DNA from: Ruegeria arenilitoris
GTDB lineage: Bacteria > Pseudomonadota > Alphaproteobacteria > Rhodobacterales > Rhodobacteraceae
Length of the DNA stretch: 64,000 bases
Direction: 5' to 3'
Assembly: GCF_013035315.1 (NCBI RefSeq)
Contig: NZ_WQHP01000006.1
Span: 1-64,000, forward strand
Notes under the pieces: model-generated
Told to the model about the DNA's origin: nothing
Databases searched by the model: none
What the model saw: the letters and a program-made list of their open reading frames with translations, nothing else
Made by a program: the position numbers and the translations under genes
Shown: positions 61,701 through 64,000 of the stretch, one piece after another
Position numbering within the stretch: the stretch's first letter is position 1
How the letters are laid out: every line of letters begins with the position of its first letter

Positions 61701-64000
61701 ATGAAGTTCATGAAGGCTAACCCTGTTCCAGCCGGTCACGGGAGCGGAATTGGCCAAACCGCAGCACGAGGAGAAACAGTCTACTACGAGGATACAGAGG
61801 CTGGCGAGTATGCATGGAAAGAAGCGGCCCGCATTGGAAAATACCGTTCGTTGTTAGGTGTCCCTCTGATCAAGGGCAAAACAGTAGTTGGTGTTATAGT
61901 CCTCTGCCACGACAAAGTCGCACCATTCAATTCAAAGCAAATTTCACTCTTAGAGACTTTTGCGGCTCAGGCCGTGATTGCGATCAACAACACTCAGTTG
62001 TTCAAAGAAGTTCAAGCCCGTACAGCCGAAGCTGAAGAGACATTAAAGTATCAGAAAGCAACGTCTGAAGTCCTGGATGTTATCTCCCGTTCGCCAAATG
62101 ACCTGCCGCCGGTGTTGGACGCCATCCTAGAGGTTTCTTCGCGCATCTGCGCGCCGGAGTACGCATTCTTTGCCATGCGGGATGCAGAGGATGGGCTTTA
62201 TCGTGTTGTGATGTCCCATAACGTAAGCGAGGCGTTTCTAAGATTTCTGACGGATAATCCGATAGCTCCTGAAGAAGGCTCGTGCATCGGGCGAACTGCT
62301 TTGCATGGAAAGACAGTCTACATAGAAGATACTCGAAACGACCCAACTTACACTTGGAAACAGGCTGCCGAGATAGGCGACTACCTCACCACTCTCGGTG
62401 TTCCGCTTGTCAAAAATGGTCACACGCTTGGTGTTATAGTCATGGCGCACAGGCAGGCTTCGGCATTTAGCGCAAAACAGATCAGCCTGCTGGAAACTTT
62501 CGCGTCTCAGGCCTTGATTGCGATTAACAACACGAGGCTATTTGAGGAAGTGCAAAGGCGTACGGCAGAAGTCGAGGAGGCATTGCAGTACCAGACCGCT
62601 ACGACTGAAGTTCTTGAGGTGATTTCCCGATCTCCCGACGCGTTAGAACCTGTTTTGGAAACGTTGTTGGCCGTTTCGTCCCGTATCTGCCGTCTTCAGG
62701 ATGCTTTCGTAGCACTCAAGAAACCGGAAGACGGGAAGTATCATTTCTTTGCTGGGCACAATCTGTCGGGCAAATTCGCTGACTTCATAAAGGCGTATCC
62801 TTTTGAACCGGGGGAAACATCGGCCTCAGCGCGCGCACTTCTAAATGGAAGAGCTGATTACGTTGAAGATACGCAAGCTGACCCCACATACGATCCTCTT
62901 CTTAAATCCAATCTCGAAGGTTATCGATCCGTTCTTTCCGTGCCGCTGATACGAGATGGTGACACAATTGGCGTTATCAGCATGGGAAGCCGAACCACTG
63001 CAGCTTTTGACGAGAAGCAAATCAAGCAGATGGAGACTTTTGCCTCGCAGGCGATTATCGCCATTCAGAACTCGCAGTTTTTCAATGACACACAAACAGC
63101 GCTTGCGCGCCAAACCGCCAGTGCGGACGTTCTTAGAGTTATTTCTGAATCCCCAACCGATACCAAACCAGTATTCGAGAAGATTGTTGCACTGGCAACG
63201 ACTCTGATAGATTGCGATCTGGCTATTGCCATTCAAGCGAATAAAACAGAAATTTGGCAGGTCGCGGTCGCAACTCAAGAAGGTTTGGAAGAAGTCAAGT
63301 GGACGGATCGACTTCCGATTGACCCCGACGACAATTTACCTTCTCGGGCGATCAAAAGTGGCAAGACGCTCCACATGCCAAGCTGGCGCTACGAAGAACT
63401 CCCGAGGCGCGACAAAAAAATCTTTCGCGAGAAGGGCTTTAAATCGTCTTTGATGGTTCCCTTGATGCGCGGAAAAGACTGTTTTGGAAATTTGGTATTT
63501 ATTCGAAAGACTTCAAAGGCTTTTACCGAAGACGAAGTGTCTATTGCGGAGTCATTTGCGGATCAGGCCATCATCGCGCTAGAAAATGTTCGCCTATTTA
63601 ATGAAACTCAGGCTTCTCTGGCACGCCAGACGGCGAGTGCTGATGTGCTTCGGGTAATTAGTCAGTCACCTACGGATACAACACCTGTATTTGAAGTGAT
63701 CGTGGATTCCGCGACGCGGCTTGTTGCATGCGATATGGCCGGTGCGGCGTTATCTGATGATAGTTCGTGGTGGCAAGTTGCTTTGGCTTCGCCCAAAGGG
63801 CTGATTCGCGATTTCGGAAGAACCCGGCACCCCTTGGATCCGAAGGACAACTTTCTTTCGTCCGTGTTACTTTCCGGAAAAACCATGCATGTACACGATT
63901 TGGCGTCGCGGGGTTTGCCGCGGTTAGCAAAGAAGTTGCACGAAGAAAACGGATTTGAAGCTTTCCTAGGCGTGCCACTGATGCGCGGCGATAAGTGTTT
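58722..64000 (+). CDS. Giant tandem-GAF signalling protein (5' part; continues beyond window)
   Basis: From a stop at 58671 the frame stays open to the last base, giving at least 1,759 residues from the GTG at 58722. That start has GGGAG 11 bases upstream; GTG 58704 and ATG 58836 are alternatives. The protein is a chain of GAF domains. Nine are complete, each ending in a helix like FAAQAVIAIENVRQF, with the terminal Asn codon at 59310, 59844, 60372, 60912, 61452, 61989, 62529, 63069 and 63585. A tenth is cut by the window edge. Linkers repeat a helix such as ATSEVLDVISRSPND. GAF modules bind small ligands or mediate dimerisation in sensor kinases, cyclases and regulators. No signal peptide or membrane span is seen, so it is cytoplasmic. 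The output domain, probably a histidine kinase or nucleotide cyclase, is outside the window. Confidence 0.9.
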   Translation, partial: MVGKRTSEETRRSASSSAQSSGLSADEQQARFEATARVMQAISETKDDIQPVCDLIVALAKDLCDAFFAGLVLGQEGDARQQLVASVNLHPDIQQLWFDGKYTMEPGNSIVTDTILSGETKRVVDMGDTDFHKSGDERFKLIVDRHGCRSNLFVPLKVGGSAIGCLMLARDEVRPYSDDQVQLVEIFAAQAVIAIENVRQFSELQVRLAREGATRDVLETISRSRDDEAPVFQTILENTARLCETDVATLSLLNEARTHLEYAAHFGDQLATYKVGADRWSLDSNLQIAESVREARVIHNVDLRETDHYINGDLWRRQLVDEEGVRSFLTVPLMSANGDPVGVIGIYRREVRPFSDDEISLVESFAAQAIIALDNTRQMKELHTQLERQAATQEVLSVISKSRDNDARVFEAVLQQATEICDADQAALVLVNAAGTHIQLAGAWGHDRTDVELGEEWPLDGSVTAAAAIRNCKVVRVEDIADTEFYRSGDPTAVTMVEVEGIRSRVVVPLMQGEQAIGAIAVSRREVRPFSDPDVQFIEEFAKHAVIAIENTRQFREVQERLEREKASREILEVISRSRDDERPVFQSILENSSRLCKAPLAFLCVADNERGLATIPANIGARTDFDEALKNFVEPLTRTELVAIKPMIDGEVIRQDDIADDPLYFRERDPKRVQMVEIEGARSVLAVPLMKDGLGLGVIVLYRREVEPFSDDDVALVQTFAAQAVIAMENVRQFREIQDRTAEVTQSLEYQTSTSEVLRVISASPNELAPVLDAILKEASRICELQDAYVAMLNPDDQLFHVHSTLTQDTTFAEYVKSHPISPSQSGVSGRAILSKRTIYIKDVEADSSYTWMEESGVGEYRSLLGVPMLKNNEVVGVISLGSPEVSGFSTKQIQLLETFADQATIAITNANLFREVEKRTAEVEQSLEYQTATSDVLSVISRSPNELEPVLEEILRVASRICEPTYAAISILNPEDNLYHTDIMLDFDSDFMKFMKANPVPAGHGSGIGQTAARGETVYYEDTEAGEYAWKEAARIGKYRSLLGVPLIKGKTVVGVIVLCHDKVAPFNSKQISLLETFAAQAVIAINNTQLFKEVQARTAEAEETLKYQKATSEVLDVISRSPNDLPPVLDAILEVSSRICAPEYAFFAMRDAEDGLYRVVMSHNVSEAFLRFLTDNPIAPEEGSCIGRTALHGKTVYIEDTRNDPTYTWKQAAEIGDYLTTLGVPLVKNGHTLGVIVMAHRQASAFSAKQISLLETFASQALIAINNTRLFEEVQRRTAEVEEALQYQTATTEVLEVISRSPDALEPVLETLLAVSSRICRLQDAFVALKKPEDGKYHFFAGHNLSGKFADFIKAYPFEPGETSASARALLNGRADYVEDTQADPTYDPLLKSNLEGYRSVLSVPLIRDGDTIGVISMGSRTTAAFDEKQIKQMETFASQAIIAIQNSQFFNDTQTALARQTASADVLRVISESPTDTKPVFEKIVALATTLIDCDLAIAIQANKTEIWQVAVATQEGLEEVKWTDRLPIDPDDNLPSRAIKSGKTLHMPSWRYEELPRRDKKIFREKGFKSSLMVPLMRGKDCFGNLVFIRKTSKAFTEDEVSIAESFADQAIIALENVRLFNETQASLARQTASADVLRVISQSPTDTTPVFEVIVDSATRLVACDMAGAALSDDSSWWQVALASPKGLIRDFGRTRHPLDPKDNFLSSVLLSGKTMHVHDLASRGLPRLAKKLHEENGFEAFLGVPLMRGDKC

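Noticed and set aside
1..64000. CRISPR array or insertion sequence
   Set aside because: I saw no regularly spaced short repeats with unique spacers, and no transposase gene or flanking inverted-repeat pair of IS type anywhere in the window.

Overview
The window is chromosomal DNA of an alphaproteobacterium, most probably a member of the Rhodobacterales (Roseobacter group). This rests on gene content and order: an S10/spc/alpha ribosomal-protein cluster, an ATP12 chaperone, a four-gene AapJQMP/BztABCD amino-acid ABC operon with a terminator-like hairpin after the binding-protein gene, the rpmH-rnpA-yidD block, and protein sequences that read as alphaproteobacterial throughout. Nothing in the window fixes the genus.

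Layout. 1-30 is the 3' end of tuf (EF-Tu). 302-2065 holds an FkbM-type methyltransferase and an oppositely oriented TauD-family dioxygenase. A decayed second copy of the tuf 3' end lies just after the methyltransferase. 2359-24278 is the ribosomal-protein cluster, broken into sub-operons by non-ribosomal genes: rpsJ-rplC-rplD-rplW; then a DUF3604 protein, an unknown protein and a DMT transporter; rplB-rpsS-rplV-rpsC-rplP; then a YHS protein, a 2OG-Fe(II)-oxygenase-like protein and a small membrane protein; rpmC-rpsQ-rplN-rplX-rplE-rpsN-rpsH-rplF-rplR and rpsE-rpmD; then a secreted protein, a DUF1127 protein and a glycosyltransferase; rplO-secY-adk-rpsM-rpsK-rpoA-rplQ. Most blocks end in a clear intrinsic terminator and several start with a structured leader, so each is probably transcribed on its own.

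24433-31668 carries housekeeping and metabolic genes: a TauD-like oxygenase, a Do-type protease, rarA, a crotonase, an RluA-family pseudouridine synthase, a HAD hydrolase and ATP12. 31876-36357 is the amino-acid ABC operon. From 36405 to 48797 all genes are on the minus strand: sixA, a ferredoxin-like protein, argB, a PepSY protein, a DUF2946-like protein, engB, a MOSC protein, yidC, an EAL protein, ttcA, an AidB-like acyl-CoA dehydrogenase, yidD, rnpA and rpmH. 49068-52650 has a TVP38 membrane protein, a mercuric-reductase-like flavoprotein and a sensor histidine kinase.

After tRNA-Arg(ACG) at 52715-52791 the character changes. There are two prophage-type or orphan small genes, no integrase, long gene-poor stretches with unexplained hairpins, and a sulfatase locus (outer-membrane protein, arylsulfatase, RHH-like regulator, divergent AraC regulator). 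The window ends inside one giant uninterrupted reading frame. It opens near 58.7 kb, has no stop before 64000, and encodes a tandem array of at least ten GAF domains with a period of about 172-180 residues. Its output domain lies beyond the window. This array is the most unusual protein here, and the tuf-flanked insertion is the clearest trace of genome rearrangement.
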